DNA of 64,000 bases from Pseudalkalibacillus sp. SCS-8 (GCF_040126055.1 NZ_CP143541.1:1798001-1862000); one strand, 5' to 3'. Numbered from the stretch's first letter, positions 32,911 through 41,722 are shown. Program-made: numbers and translations. The notes: generated from the sequence alone by a model not told the origin.

Positions 32911-34092
32911 ATGAAGCACAATCGACTCCTCTATAATTTGAAAAAGTCGAACAAAGAGACGTTCGTGAAACGTGCAGGTATGTATACGGTCATTGTATTG
33001 CTTCTTTTCATTACTGTTTCCATTCTTGCATCGTCTTTCTTTGAAAAGAGATTCCAATCCAGTTCAATGAAGGGGACATTGAACATTTTTTCAACGGAAC
33101 AATTGGTCACCTTTATGGGGACAGTCAACCCATATTTCCAGCAAGGCTTGCCTCAATCTTACGTACCCCCGTCAATCCAAAGCTTATCATTTGAATTGGC
33201 AACGAACATCAAACCAGGAGACATCCGCTCCTTGTTAGGGAGGGAGCTGCCCGGTTTTGCGATCTTTGATACAGAAATCTTGGTAGCTGGAGAGGGGACC
33301 GATTATACGAACTTACCGATTGAGTCAGCCCCACCTCTTGATGTGTTATTGAAAGAACGTGAGGTTGCAGAAGAAAAGCTAAAGGTTGAAGATAATAATG
33401 ATAAACCTGCTCCTAAAATGACAACGAATGGCCGGAAGGTTGTGTACGTCTATCAATCTCATTCGTATGAATCGTTCCTTCCTTTGCTGAAGGGAGTAAA
33501 AGACCCAGATGATGCGACTTCTCCAAATTCAAAAGCGAACATGATCAGAGTAGGAGAGATCCTCACGAACGAACTGGAGCAAAAAGGGATTGGCACTCTT
33601 CAAGATCGGACGAATATGGGAGAAAAATTAATCAACCGCGGCTGGGAGCATGCACATGCATATCAATTATCACGAGAAATGGTTACTGCTGCTTTTGCAC
33701 AAAACAAAGACCTGACTTATTTATTCGATTTACATCGAGATTCTCTGCGTAAAGACAAAACAACTGTCGAGATTAATGGTAAACCTTATGCCAAACTATT
33801 TTTCGTCATAGGTAAAGGTAATCTTGAACATGAGAAAAATGCACGGTTAGCAGAAGAATTACACTATTCATTGAATAAAAAGTTCCCTGGTCTGAGTCGA
33901 GGTGTCTTTTTAAAGCCAAAAAGCGAAGGAAACGGCGTATACAACCAAGACTTATCCAACCGGGCCATTTTGCTAGAGGTCGGCGGAGTGGATAACAATT
34001 TAGAAGAAATCCACCGATCCTTAGAAGCGTTCGCAGACGTATTCGCAGATTATTATTGGAAAGCTGAAAAAGTAAATGCAGGAGGACAATAA
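32911..34092 (+). CDS. spoIIP: Stage II sporulation protein P
   Basis: A 393-residue sporulation peptidoglycan hydrolase. The N-terminal membrane anchor is roughly residues 23-45. The catalytic SpoIIP domain begins with VYVYQSHSYESFLP and continues with LINRGWEHAHAYQLSREMV, YLFDLHRDS and ILLEVGGVDNNLEE; the His and Glu residues bind metal. It works with SpoIID and SpoIIM to thin septal peptidoglycan and drive engulfment. I chose the ATG at 32911; the upstream in-frame TTG extension lacks a ribosome site. Expression would be expected from sigma-E in the mother cell; I did not find a clear promoter. Confidence 0.95.
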   Translation: MKHNRLLYNLKKSNKETFVKRAGMYTVIVLLLFITVSILASSFFEKRFQSSSMKGTLNIFSTEQLVTFMGTVNPYFQQGLPQSYVPPSIQSLSFELATNIKPGDIRSLLGRELPGFAIFDTEILVAGEGTDYTNLPIESAPPLDVLLKEREVAEEKLKVEDNNDKPAPKMTTNGRKVVYVYQSHSYESFLPLLKGVKDPDDATSPNSKANMIRVGEILTNELEQKGIGTLQDRTNMGEKLINRGWEHAHAYQLSREMVTAAFAQNKDLTYLFDLHRDSLRKDKTTVEINGKPYAKLFFVIGKGNLEHEKNARLAEELHYSLNKKFPGLSRGVFLKPKSEGNGVYNQDLSNRAILLEVGGVDNNLEEIHRSLEAFADVFADYYWKAEKVNAGGQ

Positions 34093-34199
34093 CCCATGTC
34101 GAATTGTTTAAGTGACGTAAAATCTTCACATTATTCTCACACTTTGGTTCATCCACCTATGAGATAATGACATTACGAAATCACTTAAACTGAGGTTGA

Positions 34200-34856
34200 A
34201 TGCTGATGCCGAACTGGTTAAGGAAAACACTTGTCGTACTGATTACGGTATTTACGTTAGGAACAGTCACACCTCCGCCACATCTATTGGCAGAGAGCGA
34301 TGAAGGAGCAGCAACGAAATCGAGTGCTTCCATCGACTTTGAAGGTTTCACAAATGATTATGATGAAACCGGTGAATATAGTGAACCAGCAGAACTCCTG
34401 AAAAAACCGTGGCAGGAGATTGCTGCTACATACGACAACACTGAGGAATTACAGGAAGCATTTATCGCTTACACCGTTCATCAAGCGACAGAACAGACGA
34501 AAGAGAAATTTGGTGAGCGAATCGAGGCTAAACGCGGGGACGAGTTCCGTACTGTCATTTTGCCGAAAATTGAAGAGACGATTGCAAAATTAAGTGAACA
34601 AATGGATGATATGGCCTTGAGGAATTTGACCATTTCAGAACGTCCGGCCAGCGGAACGGGGGAAAAGATCTTCCACATCAAGAATGAAATGACAAAGAAG
34701 GATGTTTTCCGGTTGCATGTGCGAAGGGAACACCCTCCAGGACAGGGCTACTGGTTTACGTTCCATTATCATGATGCTCGAGACGACTTCGCGAGTCATC
34801 ATGAACTCGGAAGCATCTACTGGGACAAAAATACGCCACCAAATTGGATGAGTTAA
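34200..34856 (+). CDS. ypjP: YpjP-like exported protein
   Basis: A 218-residue protein with a signal-peptide-like N-terminus (LRKTLVVLITVFTLGTV) and cleavage predicted near LLAES. The mature part has a coiled-coil-like helical region (residues 95-145) and a C-terminal block GYWFTFHYHDARDDFASHHELG. It corresponds to ypjP, which lies directly before the thymidylate synthase gene in B. subtilis, as here. Function is not known. Two start codons (34200 and 34206) are possible. Confidence 0.85.
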   Translation: MLMPNWLRKTLVVLITVFTLGTVTPPPHLLAESDEGAATKSSASIDFEGFTNDYDETGEYSEPAELLKKPWQEIAATYDNTEELQEAFIAYTVHQATEQTKEKFGERIEAKRGDEFRTVILPKIEETIAKLSEQMDDMALRNLTISERPASGTGEKIFHIKNEMTKKDVFRLHVRREHPPGQGYWFTFHYHDARDDFASHHELGSIYWDKNTPPNWMS

Positions 34857-34882
34857 GCAACCTATATCTAGGTTGCTTTTTT
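34857..34882 (+). terminator. Terminator after ypjP
   Basis: GCAACCTA and TAGGTTGC with a TATC loop, then TTTTTTA. Confidence 0.9.
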
Positions 34883-34907
34883 ATTGAGCAAGGCGTTCGA
34901 TTTAACA

Positions 34908-34936
34908 TTTCGACCTCGATTTCATAATGCTATAAT
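34908..34936 (+). promoter_or_regulatory. Promoter for thyA-folA
   Basis: TTTCGA, a 17-base spacer with a TGC extended -10 element, and TATAAT (34931-34936). The thyA start is about 40 bases downstream. Confidence 0.6.
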
Positions 34937-34977
34937 TGGTACAAGCTATAAAAATTTGAATGGAAGAGAGGGATTTC

Positions 34978-36040
34978 ATGGAACAATACCTGGATTTGTG
35001 CCGACATATTTTAGAAAATGGTACAAAAAAAGATGACCGCACGGGAACTGGAACGATCAGTGTATTCGGGTACCAGATGAGGTTCGACCTACAAAAAGGG
35101 TTTCCGATGGTCACCACGAAAAAGCTCCATTTAAAATCGATCATTCATGAACTGCTTTGGTTTCTAGATGGCGATACGAATGTCAAATATCTTCAGGAAA
35201 ATGGCGTTCGGATCTGGAACGAATGGGCGGATGAAAATGGAGATCTCGGTCCAGTTTACGGAAAGCAATGGCGTTCCTGGACGAAACCGGATGGTGGAAC
35301 AGTCGACCAAATTACGCGAGTCATCGAGGAAATCAAGCGAAACCCCGACTCGAGAAGACTTGTGGTCAATGCTTGGAATGCGGGAGAACTCGATGAGATG
35401 GCTCTCACCCCATGTCACTGTCTGTTCCAGTTCTATGTGAATGACGGCAAGTTATCGTGTCAGCTTTATCAGCGTTAACAGTTGAGCGCCTTTACAGAGT
35501 AATCTGTATTGAAAAACTCTACTAAACGGGGAAACTCTCTCAGGAGACAATCCCGTGCTAAACTTCCAATGAGGAAGTAATGCCGAACGACTAGAGCTAT
35601 TCGCTCGTAGGGTGTAAGCGATTGACACTCGAAACGTAGAGCATCCTTTTTTAAGGGATGATGATATAGTCTAATCTGCATGGTGACATGCAGCAGTTCA
35701 TAAGAGAACGGGTCATGACTAGCGAGCATGGTCGAATATTTTGTCAGCTGACACATTCTTAGGAGTACCATTTAACATTGCATCCTATGCATTACTAACG
35801 ATGATGATTGCACAGGTGTGTGACCTCGAACCAGGTGAGTTTGTACATACGTTCGGGGATGCGCATATCTACTTGAATCATATTGAGCAGGTTGAATTGC
35901 AGCTCACAAGAGAACCGCGTGAGCTTCCAACAATGAAAATCAATCCGGAAGTGAAATCGATCTTTGACTTTAAATTTGAAGATTTCACCCTTGAAAATTA
36001 CGATCCACATCCACACATTAAAGGAGCCGTTTCTGTATGA
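34978..36040 (+). CDS. thyA: Thymidylate synthase, split by a group I intron (join 34978..35475, 35744..36040)
   Basis: Exon 1 (166 codons) and exon 2 (98 codons) join to give 264 residues, the length of E. coli ThyA, making dTMP from dUMP. Exon 1 carries the catalytic PCHCLFQF (Cys146) and ends CQLYQR, with Arg166 the phosphate-binding residue. Exon 2 begins [18 protein letters not shown] and holds [10 protein letters not shown]. Without splicing the frame stops at TAA 35476-35478, six residues before... the intron begins with that TAA. The ATG at 34978 was chosen over 34960 because GAGAGG lies just upstream and the protein begins MEQYLDL. The last bases overlap folA (ATGA). Active enzyme depends on splicing. 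Confidence 0.93.
35476..35743 (+). ncRNA. Group I self-splicing intron in thyA (268 nt, no ORF)
   Basis: The intron starts right after U35475 of codon CGT and ends with G35743, as group I introns require. P1 pairs exon GCGU (35472-35475) with guide GCGC (35486-35489), giving the expected U-G at the splice site. Core elements are present: P as AAACGGGGAAACUC, Q as ACAAUCCCGUGCUAAA, R as GAACGACUAGAGCUAUUCG and S as GAUGAUAUAGUCU. These closely resemble the phage T4 td intron core (subgroup IA2). No homing endonuclease frame is present, so it is a minimal, presumably no longer mobile, element. Confidence 0.95.
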
Positions 36041-36519
36041 TTTCTTTACTTTTCGCGATGGATAAGAACCAGGTAATTGGAAAGAACAACGATCTGCCGT
36101 GGCATTTACCTGAGGATTTGAAATGGTTCAAACAAGTGTCTACTGGACACACCATTATCATGGGTCGCAAAACCTATGAATCGATCGGTAAACCTTTACC
36201 GAATCGTAAAAATGTCATTGTAACCAACGATAAAAACTACACAGCAGAAGGGTGCATCGTGACCCATTCAATTGAAGAAGCGTTGCAGCAAGATGGGGAT
36301 GAAATGATCGTCATCGGTGGGGCGAAAATTTTCGAACAAGTACTTGATGATGCTGATCGTCTCTACTTGACTTACATTGATCATGAATTTGAAGGGGACA
36401 CATTTTTCCCTGAATTTGATGAATCAGAATGGAAATTAACATCAAAAGAAAAAGGGATTAAAGACGATAAAAACCCTTACGACTATTATTTCTGTATTTA
36501 TGACCGTAAGACAGACTGA
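36037..36519 (+). CDS. folA: Dihydrofolate reductase
   Basis: A 160-residue DHFR. It opens with [30 protein letters not shown] (active-site Asp/Glu in HLPEDL), followed by [11 protein letters not shown] and [11 protein letters not shown]. It regenerates THF from the dihydrofolate made by thymidylate synthase. Its ATG overlaps the thyA stop (ATGA), so its translation is coupled to spliced thyA exon 2. Unspliced message would stop ribosomes ~560 bases upstream, which could also lower DHFR output. Confidence 0.96.
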   Translation: MISLLFAMDKNQVIGKNNDLPWHLPEDLKWFKQVSTGHTIIMGRKTYESIGKPLPNRKNVIVTNDKNYTAEGCIVTHSIEEALQQDGDEMIVIGGAKIFEQVLDDADRLYLTYIDHEFEGDTFFPEFDESEWKLTSKEKGIKDDKNPYDYYFCIYDRKTD

Positions 36520-36534
36520 CATCAAGTGTGTATC

Positions 36535-36576
36535 AGAAGGTGTCTGACCCAAGTCAGACACCCTTCTTTTTCTTTT
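36535..36576 (+). terminator. Terminator after folA (GGTGTCTGAC repeat family)
   Basis: AGAAGGTGTCTGAC (36535-36548) pairs with GTCAGACACCCTTCT (36553-36567) with one bulged C, followed by TTTTTCTTTT. Confidence 0.85.
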
Positions 36577-36591
36577 AAAGGAGTGAAAACA

Positions 36592-37563
36592 TTGTACATA
36601 AAGGACTCATTATACGGCACATTTGAGCTTGAACCCGTGTTGGCGGATTTAATAAACTCCGATGCTGTACAACGGCTGAAGGATGTCCATCAAAACGGAG
36701 CGAGTTATCTCGTCAACCCGAAATGGAAGAATACAAGATTTGACCACTCGGTAGGCGTCATGTGTTTAATCCGACTATTAGGTGGTAGTTTGGAAGAGCA
36801 GATTGCAGGGCTTCTCCACGACGTATCTCATACGGCCTTTTCCCACGTTGTGGACGATGCTTTGAAACAAAAAGAAGAAAACTACCATGAACTGATCAAG
36901 GACAAGATTGTCCTACAATCGGATATACCGGTCATCTTGAAGAACCATCAGTTTGATCTGGAGCCAATTTTAGATGAATCGAAATGGGGAATTCTCGAAC
37001 AGCCTGCACCACACTTATGTGCTGATCGTATTGATTATACACTGAGGGATCTCTATGAATATGGAGAAATTACAAGAGCAGAGGTGGAGCAGTTCATTGA
37101 AAGCATGACATTATTCGATGGCAGGATTCATCTGAAAGATGATTATGCAGCAGAATGGTTTGTAGAAGTTTATTATCGGGAAGTATTGGATTTCTTCTTA
37201 CACCCACTGAACATATACAGCAATCATATGATGGCAGAACTTCTGAAAGCATCACTTGATCTAAACATCCTTACGGAGGATGACTTCATGTTAACCGATG
37301 AAAAACTTCTAGAAAAATTGAAAGACTCAACTAATTCAGATATAAAAAGGATGCTGGACGGCTTGACAACGAACGTTCAACTAGAATATGCGGACGTAGA
37401 TTATGACATTTCAGTAAAAAAGAAGATGAGGCTGATTGACCCGGATGTCATCGTGTCGGACACGAGTATACCAATCAGTGAACGCTCAGAAAAAGTGAGA
37501 GCGATGAAGGAAACAGCTCGGAAAAGATCAATGGAAGGTACAAGAATCAAAGTAACAACATAA
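36592..37563 (+). CDS. HD-superfamily phosphohydrolase
   Basis: A 323-residue HD-domain protein of the dGTPase/YwfO-like branch. Metal-binding residues are in RFDHSVGVMCL, LLHDVSHTAFSH and CADRIDYTLRDLYE. Family members hydrolyse (d)NTPs or other phosphate esters; the substrate is not clear. Placed after thyA-folA, a nucleotide-pool role is plausible but unproven. Start is TTG at 36592, eight bases after AAAGGAG; the longer frame upstream runs into the folA terminator. Confidence 0.85.
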   Translation: MYIKDSLYGTFELEPVLADLINSDAVQRLKDVHQNGASYLVNPKWKNTRFDHSVGVMCLIRLLGGSLEEQIAGLLHDVSHTAFSHVVDDALKQKEENYHELIKDKIVLQSDIPVILKNHQFDLEPILDESKWGILEQPAPHLCADRIDYTLRDLYEYGEITRAEVEQFIESMTLFDGRIHLKDDYAAEWFVEVYYREVLDFFLHPLNIYSNHMMAELLKASLDLNILTEDDFMLTDEKLLEKLKDSTNSDIKRMLDGLTTNVQLEYADVDYDISVKKKMRLIDPDVIVSDTSIPISERSEKVRAMKETARKRSMEGTRIKVTT

Positions 37564-37746
37564 AATTTCACGTACCGTACTAATATTAAAAATATTAACT
37601 TATCTTTTATAAAGAAATTGACTCAAACTACTTTGAATTTCAATCGATTTTTTGTAAATAATTTAAATTTCAGCAATACCCATAAAGGAAAGGACATTCG
37701 GAAAAGCATCACAAATCGTAGAGTTGGATTCAAAGGGGGGGTTGGG

Positions 37747-38538
37747 TTGGAAGTCGTTTATGAAAAGGGGTTTCGATATCTCAAGGATCTGACGTATTTT
37801 ACTTATCATGAAGCGATGTCTTGTATTTTTCCTCTAATCATCTTTACGAGCTTGTTTTTGACTGATCAATTAAAAGCTTACATAGCAATCCCACGATACG
37901 ATATGCTGTTACTGATCTGTGTAACGACTCAGATTCTCATGCTTGTCACACGTTTTGAATCAATAGATGAACTGAAAGTCATCTGTGTGTTCCACTTAAT
38001 CGGTATTTTATTGGAATTATTCAAAGTGAATATGGGATCGTGGTCCTATCCAGAGGAAGCCTATTCAAAATTGTATGGCGTCCCGTTATATAGCGGGTTC
38101 ATGTACGCAAGCGTCGCCAGTTATTTATGTCAGGCATGGAGAAGGCTTGACGTGGAGATTAAGGAATGGCCAAATTCGATTATGACCATCGTTCTTGGGG
38201 CAGCCATTTATCTGAATTTCTTTACCCACCATTATACGGTCGACATACGCTGGTGGTTGATTGCCCTGCTATTCATCTTGTTCTTTCGGACACGTGTCCT
38301 GTTCCGGGTAAGAGGCCATCTTTATCAAATGCCCATCACTCTTGCTTACTTTCTTATCGGGTTCTTCGTGTGGGTCGCTGAAAATATCGCTACATTCTTC
38401 AAAGCGTGGCACTATCCTTACCAACAGGAAGCGTGGTTAATCGTGGATTTAGGAAAACTCAGTTCCTGGTTCTTACTTGTCATTGTGAGCTTCCTAATTG
38501 TTGCCCAACTTAAAATGTTGAAGCAAGAGAAGGGTTGA
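37747..38538 (+). CDS. DUF817 family membrane protein (YoaT-like)
   Basis: A 263-residue polytopic membrane protein with about seven helices. Conserved DUF817 elements are FKVNMGSWSYPEEAYSKL, VPLYSGFMYASVASYLCQAW and WVAENIATFFKAWHYP. It matches YoaT in B. subtilis; function unknown. Start is TTG at 37747 after AAGGGGGGG; the frame extends upstream to 37618 through low-complexity sequence without a ribosome site. Confidence 0.85.
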   Translation: MEVVYEKGFRYLKDLTYFTYHEAMSCIFPLIIFTSLFLTDQLKAYIAIPRYDMLLLICVTTQILMLVTRFESIDELKVICVFHLIGILLELFKVNMGSWSYPEEAYSKLYGVPLYSGFMYASVASYLCQAWRRLDVEIKEWPNSIMTIVLGAAIYLNFFTHHYTVDIRWWLIALLFILFFRTRVLFRVRGHLYQMPITLAYFLIGFFVWVAENIATFFKAWHYPYQQEAWLIVDLGKLSSWFLLVIVSFLIVAQLKMLKQEKG

Positions 38539-38598
38539 TCATATAACGGGAAACAACCCTTTCATGCTGATGAATCTTTTTTGCCGTTCATCCGTACA

Positions 38599-39048
38599 TT
38601 AAATGGAAGAGGGTTGGACGTACAGGATATAAGCACGTCGATCTTCATCGATTTCAGCAGCAACCTTTTCATATTCATTACCCTGCAATTGGATATAATC
38701 AGATCCAATGTAACCGAGAACCTCTTCGTGGTTTTGACACGCAATGGTGTGAAGAATAGGGGAATCAACATATTCTTTCCATTCGCGAAGTTCAAGTGTG
38801 ACATATTCATAAGTAGGCGCATCGTCAAATACTTCTTCTTTTGAGTCAATCGATAGGTAGATGACGAACAAGTCGGATTCATATGCTGTGGAGGTCTTCG
38901 AGTAGATTTGGTTGTTCTTAATATAAAAATCACACATTCGTCGAGCGAAAAGCTCGCCTGTGGTCAAACCTTCGTAATGATAGAGAGCTGGAAAGCCGTT
39001 TCTTTCATCGAATAGCCGATATTCCAATCGATCTGTGAGTGTATTCAT
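38599..39048 (-). CDS. Conserved hypothetical protein (149 aa)
   Basis: A soluble, acidic protein beginning MNTLTDRLEYRLFDERNG. I do not recognise a family. It runs opposite the lipoprotein operon and starts about 54 bases from it. I chose the ATG at 39048 after GGTGGTGA; longer in-frame starts at 39063 and 39120 lack good sites. No signal peptide is present. Confidence 0.65.
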   Translation of the reverse strand: MNTLTDRLEYRLFDERNGFPALYHYEGLTTGELFARRMCDFYIKNNQIYSKTSTAYESDLFVIYLSIDSKEEVFDDAPTYEYVTLELREWKEYVDSPILHTIACQNHEEVLGYIGSDYIQLQGNEYEKVAAEIDEDRRAYILYVQPSSI

Positions 39049-39101
39049 TGCATTCACCACCATAGTAGAGATAGTAAGATTATATAAGAGGAGGGAACCT
39101 G

Positions 39102-39422
39102 ATGAAAGGGTCAAAAACAAAAAAACTCATGACAGGGGTATTATCCACTGTCGTAGCGTCATCCATGACAGGATGCAGTCAACAAAGCCTTCCACCTGAA
39201 CCTGATGATCCAGATTGCAATGAGTGGGAATGGGAAGCAGATGAGGGTGTATATGAATGCGAAGATCGGGATTCAGATTATTATGGGCATTACTTCTATG
39301 CAGGCAAGTATTATAAAACGAAAAATCTATTGAAGAAAAGCTCTGCCTATAAGAAATATCGTTCCAGCAAAAGCTTTAAAGGTGGATTCGGATCCGGTTC
39401 AAAAGGAGGGTTCGGCGGATAA
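39102..39422 (+). CDS. Small lipoprotein with Gly-rich tail (DUF1190/YgiB-like)
   Basis: A 106-residue lipoprotein. The signal peptide ends in the lipobox MTGC (Cys25). The mature part is acidic (PPEPDDPDCNEWEWEADEG), then Tyr-rich (DSDYYGHYFYAGKYYKT), then ends in a Ser/Gly tail SFKGGFGSGSKGGFGG. YgiB/YjfM-type DUF1190 proteins accompany YgiC/YjfC ATP-grasp ligases in E. coli in the same order. This arrangement suggests it is the partner or substrate of the next gene. GAGGAGGG precedes the ATG. Confidence 0.75.
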   Translation: MKGSKTKKLMTGVLSTVVASSMTGCSQQSLPPEPDDPDCNEWEWEADEGVYECEDRDSDYYGHYFYAGKYYKTKNLLKKSSAYKKYRSSKSFKGGFGSGSKGGFGG

Positions 39423-39424
39423 TC

Positions 39425-40681
39425 GTGTTTGATCAAGAGCGTCATAACAAAGAACGTGATCAATTTTACAAACAATTCGATGAATTTTGGGCTGATTTAA
39501 ATGGAGAAGAATATGCGTTATATGATTGTTATGGGATGACAAGAGGCGAAATTGATGAAATTCGAAATGTGACAGAAAAGGTCGGGCAAATTTATATAAA
39601 AATAGCTGGTTTGTTACGCAACCTTGACGACGAAACGTTGTTACAACTTGATCTTCCAGAGGAAGTACTTCCATTTATCCGCATGAAAAGCCTTGCAGCA
39701 GAGATGTTGATAGCAAGGGTGGATCTTGTGAAAACATCTGAAGGTTTGAAAGTGCTGGAAGTGAACGCAGATACGCCGACTTTTGAAAAAGAGGTATTCT
39801 GTATAAACCGTCAAGCAGCAAGCCATTTTGGTTTTGCAGATCCGAACGATGGGTTTGAGGAAAGACTTGCAGAGACGATACATATGACCGTAATAAAAAG
39901 CATCCAAGCCCAACATAAACCTGCCGACGCAAATATCGTATTTACCTCCCATGAAGACCATGAAGAAGATCGATTGACCTCACGTTATCTGATGGAAATC
40001 AGCCAGCTGGAAGCACGATATGTCCCTCTTCATAAGCTACAGTTCTGGAAGGAAGGTGAAACGAGCCTTTTACTAGATGATCGGGGTGAACCGATCGATG
40101 TATTGTTCAGACAAACATATCCATTAGAACATCTTATTGATGATCGAGATCCAATGACCGGAGAGCGTATTGGAATTGACCTGTTGAGGCTCATCCATGA
40201 CAAAAGCGTCATCTGTTTCAATCCTTTGTCAGCATTCCTTCTCCAATCGAAGGCGGTCCAGGCTGTCATTTGGGGACTTCATGAAGAACAGCATCCTTTC
40301 TTCGATAACGAGGAACATGATTGGATTCACAGCTATTTCTTACCGACATACCTGGATGAATCCCCATTTCTCGAGAAGGGACTTCCGTTTGTGAAAAAAC
40401 CAAGCTATGGGCGGGAAGGGGATACAGTAGAAGTCTTTGATGGTGAAGGTAACTTGCGAAATGCAGATGAGAACAAAACCTATCATGATTCAACCCCTGT
40501 CTATCAGCAATATGTGCCATTACCATCAACAACCATCAAAACGACAAAAGGATTACAGGTCGGGCACCTCTTGATCGGCAGTTTTTTGATAAAAGGGAAA
40601 GCAAGTGCCATCGGGCTACGAGCAGGAAACGAAATCACGGATAACAAAGCGTACTTTTTGCCTTTAGGTATGAAAGGATAA
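39425..40681 (+). CDS. Glutathionylspermidine synthase-like ATP-grasp ligase
   Basis: A 418-residue protein of the GspS/YgiC/YjfC ATP-grasp family. The N-terminal part contains LKVLEVNADTPTFEKEVFCIN; the central part has AILLQ-type SAFLLQSKAVQAVIWGLHEE; the C-terminal ATP-binding lobe has FVKKPSYGREGDTVEV and QQYVPLP. Such ligases form amide bonds using ATP. No amidase domain is fused, so it is unlike E. coli bifunctional GspS. Starts at GTG 39425, three bases after the lipoprotein stop, indicating coupling. It probably modifies a peptide or small amine at the membrane; the true substrate is unknown. Confidence 0.85.
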   Translation: MFDQERHNKERDQFYKQFDEFWADLNGEEYALYDCYGMTRGEIDEIRNVTEKVGQIYIKIAGLLRNLDDETLLQLDLPEEVLPFIRMKSLAAEMLIARVDLVKTSEGLKVLEVNADTPTFEKEVFCINRQAASHFGFADPNDGFEERLAETIHMTVIKSIQAQHKPADANIVFTSHEDHEEDRLTSRYLMEISQLEARYVPLHKLQFWKEGETSLLLDDRGEPIDVLFRQTYPLEHLIDDRDPMTGERIGIDLLRLIHDKSVICFNPLSAFLLQSKAVQAVIWGLHEEQHPFFDNEEHDWIHSYFLPTYLDESPFLEKGLPFVKKPSYGREGDTVEVFDGEGNLRNADENKTYHDSTPVYQQYVPLPSTTIKTTKGLQVGHLLIGSFLIKGKASAIGLRAGNEITDNKAYFLPLGMKG

Positions 40682-40702
40682 TAAAAGAAAGGATGACGTT
40701 GA

Positions 40703-41098
40703 ATGGAACTATTATGGAACTTTTTGACCTACTTCATTGTAGGCTTAGGACTTTTGATTGTTGGAATATTACTATTTGAAGTAACGACTAAAAATAAAGA
40801 ATTTAAATTGATTGCAGAAGGAAACAAAGCTGCAGCCTATGCGCTGGGAGGAAAGGTCATCGGGCTTTCAATTGTCCTTTATGCTTCAATTGCGAACTCC
40901 ATCAGTCTTTACGATATGGTGGTTTGGGGAGCTGTTGCCATTGTCGTTCAAATCCTGGCATTCTATATCATTGAATGGTTGACACCGAAATTCCATATTA
41001 CGAAAGCGATTGATGAAGATAATCAAGCAGTCGGGCTGTTCTTGCTGTTTGTCTCCATCGCACTCGGACTTACGATTGCAGGCTCCTTAACGTATTGA
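40703..41098 (+). CDS. DUF350 membrane protein (YjfL-like)
   Basis: A 131-residue protein with four hydrophobic helices and the DUF350 pattern GNKAAAYALGGKVIGLSIVL and DNQAVGLFLLFVSIALGL (paired small-residue repeats). In E. coli yjfL is next to yjfM and yjfC, the same three-family set seen here. It follows the ligase by 21 bases with AAAGAAAGGATGA as its site. Role in the module is unknown; it may anchor or transport the product. Confidence 0.85.
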   Translation: MELLWNFLTYFIVGLGLLIVGILLFEVTTKNKEFKLIAEGNKAAAYALGGKVIGLSIVLYASIANSISLYDMVVWGAVAIVVQILAFYIIEWLTPKFHITKAIDEDNQAVGLFLLFVSIALGLTIAGSLTY

Positions 41099-41193
41099 TT
41101 CCATATTTCAAATCCTTGCTTCCTCTATGTGTATGATATATCATTACCGCGTAAAAGATAGAACTATCATAAAGATTGAGGGGTAAGTAAAAG

Positions 41194-41718
41194 ATGACGT
41201 TAAAAGCGAAAAGTGTAAGAGAGTCAAGGACTGTAAAGAGCAGTCACGTACTGCCTCCAGATACGAATACACATGGTACATTATTCGGTGGTAAATTGAT
41301 GGCCTACATTGATGATGTAGCGGCTATTGCTGCAACCCGTCATGCACGTCAACATGTGGTTACTGCTTCTAGTGATTCGGTTGACTTTCTGCATCCGATA
41401 AAGGAGGGATATTCCGTATGCCTTGAAGCCTTCGTTTCTTGGACACATCGTACGTCAATGGAGGTTTTTGTAAAGGTCGTTTCGGAAAACCTGCTGACTG
41501 GAGAGCGGAAGTTATGTGCTTTATCTTTCCTGACTTTCGTTGCAGTCGATGAGAACAGTAAGCCGGCTCCTGTTCCTGGTGTCATACCTGAAACAGAGGA
41601 GGAAAAGTGGTTATTTGATGGTGCCCCGAAGAGAGCAGAACGAAGAAGGAAGCGAAGAGACGAAAGTAAGCAGCTGGCTCAAAAATTCGGTACTGAAAAA
41701 CCGTGGGAAACAACATAA
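41194..41718 (+). CDS. Acyl-CoA thioesterase, hotdog fold (YkhA-like)
   Basis: A 174-residue hotdog thioesterase. The conserved N-terminal motif is LPPDTNTHGTLFGGKLMAYIDDVA with the catalytic Asp-type residues; the next strand has VTASSDSVDFLHPI. The C-terminal tail is basic (AERRRKRRDESK). It hydrolyses medium or long acyl-CoA, setting fatty acid and CoA balance. It is single and followed by a strong terminator. Confidence 0.9.
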   Translation: MTLKAKSVRESRTVKSSHVLPPDTNTHGTLFGGKLMAYIDDVAAIAATRHARQHVVTASSDSVDFLHPIKEGYSVCLEAFVSWTHRTSMEVFVKVVSENLLTGERKLCALSFLTFVAVDENSKPAPVPGVIPETEEEKWLFDGAPKRAERRRKRRDESKQLAQKFGTEKPWETT

Positions 41719-41722
41719 CCAA

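Noticed and set aside
34978..35478. thyA as a pseudogene truncated by a stop codon
   Set aside because: The stop is the first codon of a group I intron; exact splice rules and a 264-codon spliced frame argue for a functional gene.
36526..36591. N-terminal extension of the HD phosphohydrolase
   Set aside because: It crosses the folA terminator; TTG 36592 has AAAGGAG at the right distance.
37618..37746. N-terminal extension of the DUF817 protein
   Set aside because: The extension is low-complexity with no start signal; TTG 37747 follows a G-rich site and begins at the family domain.
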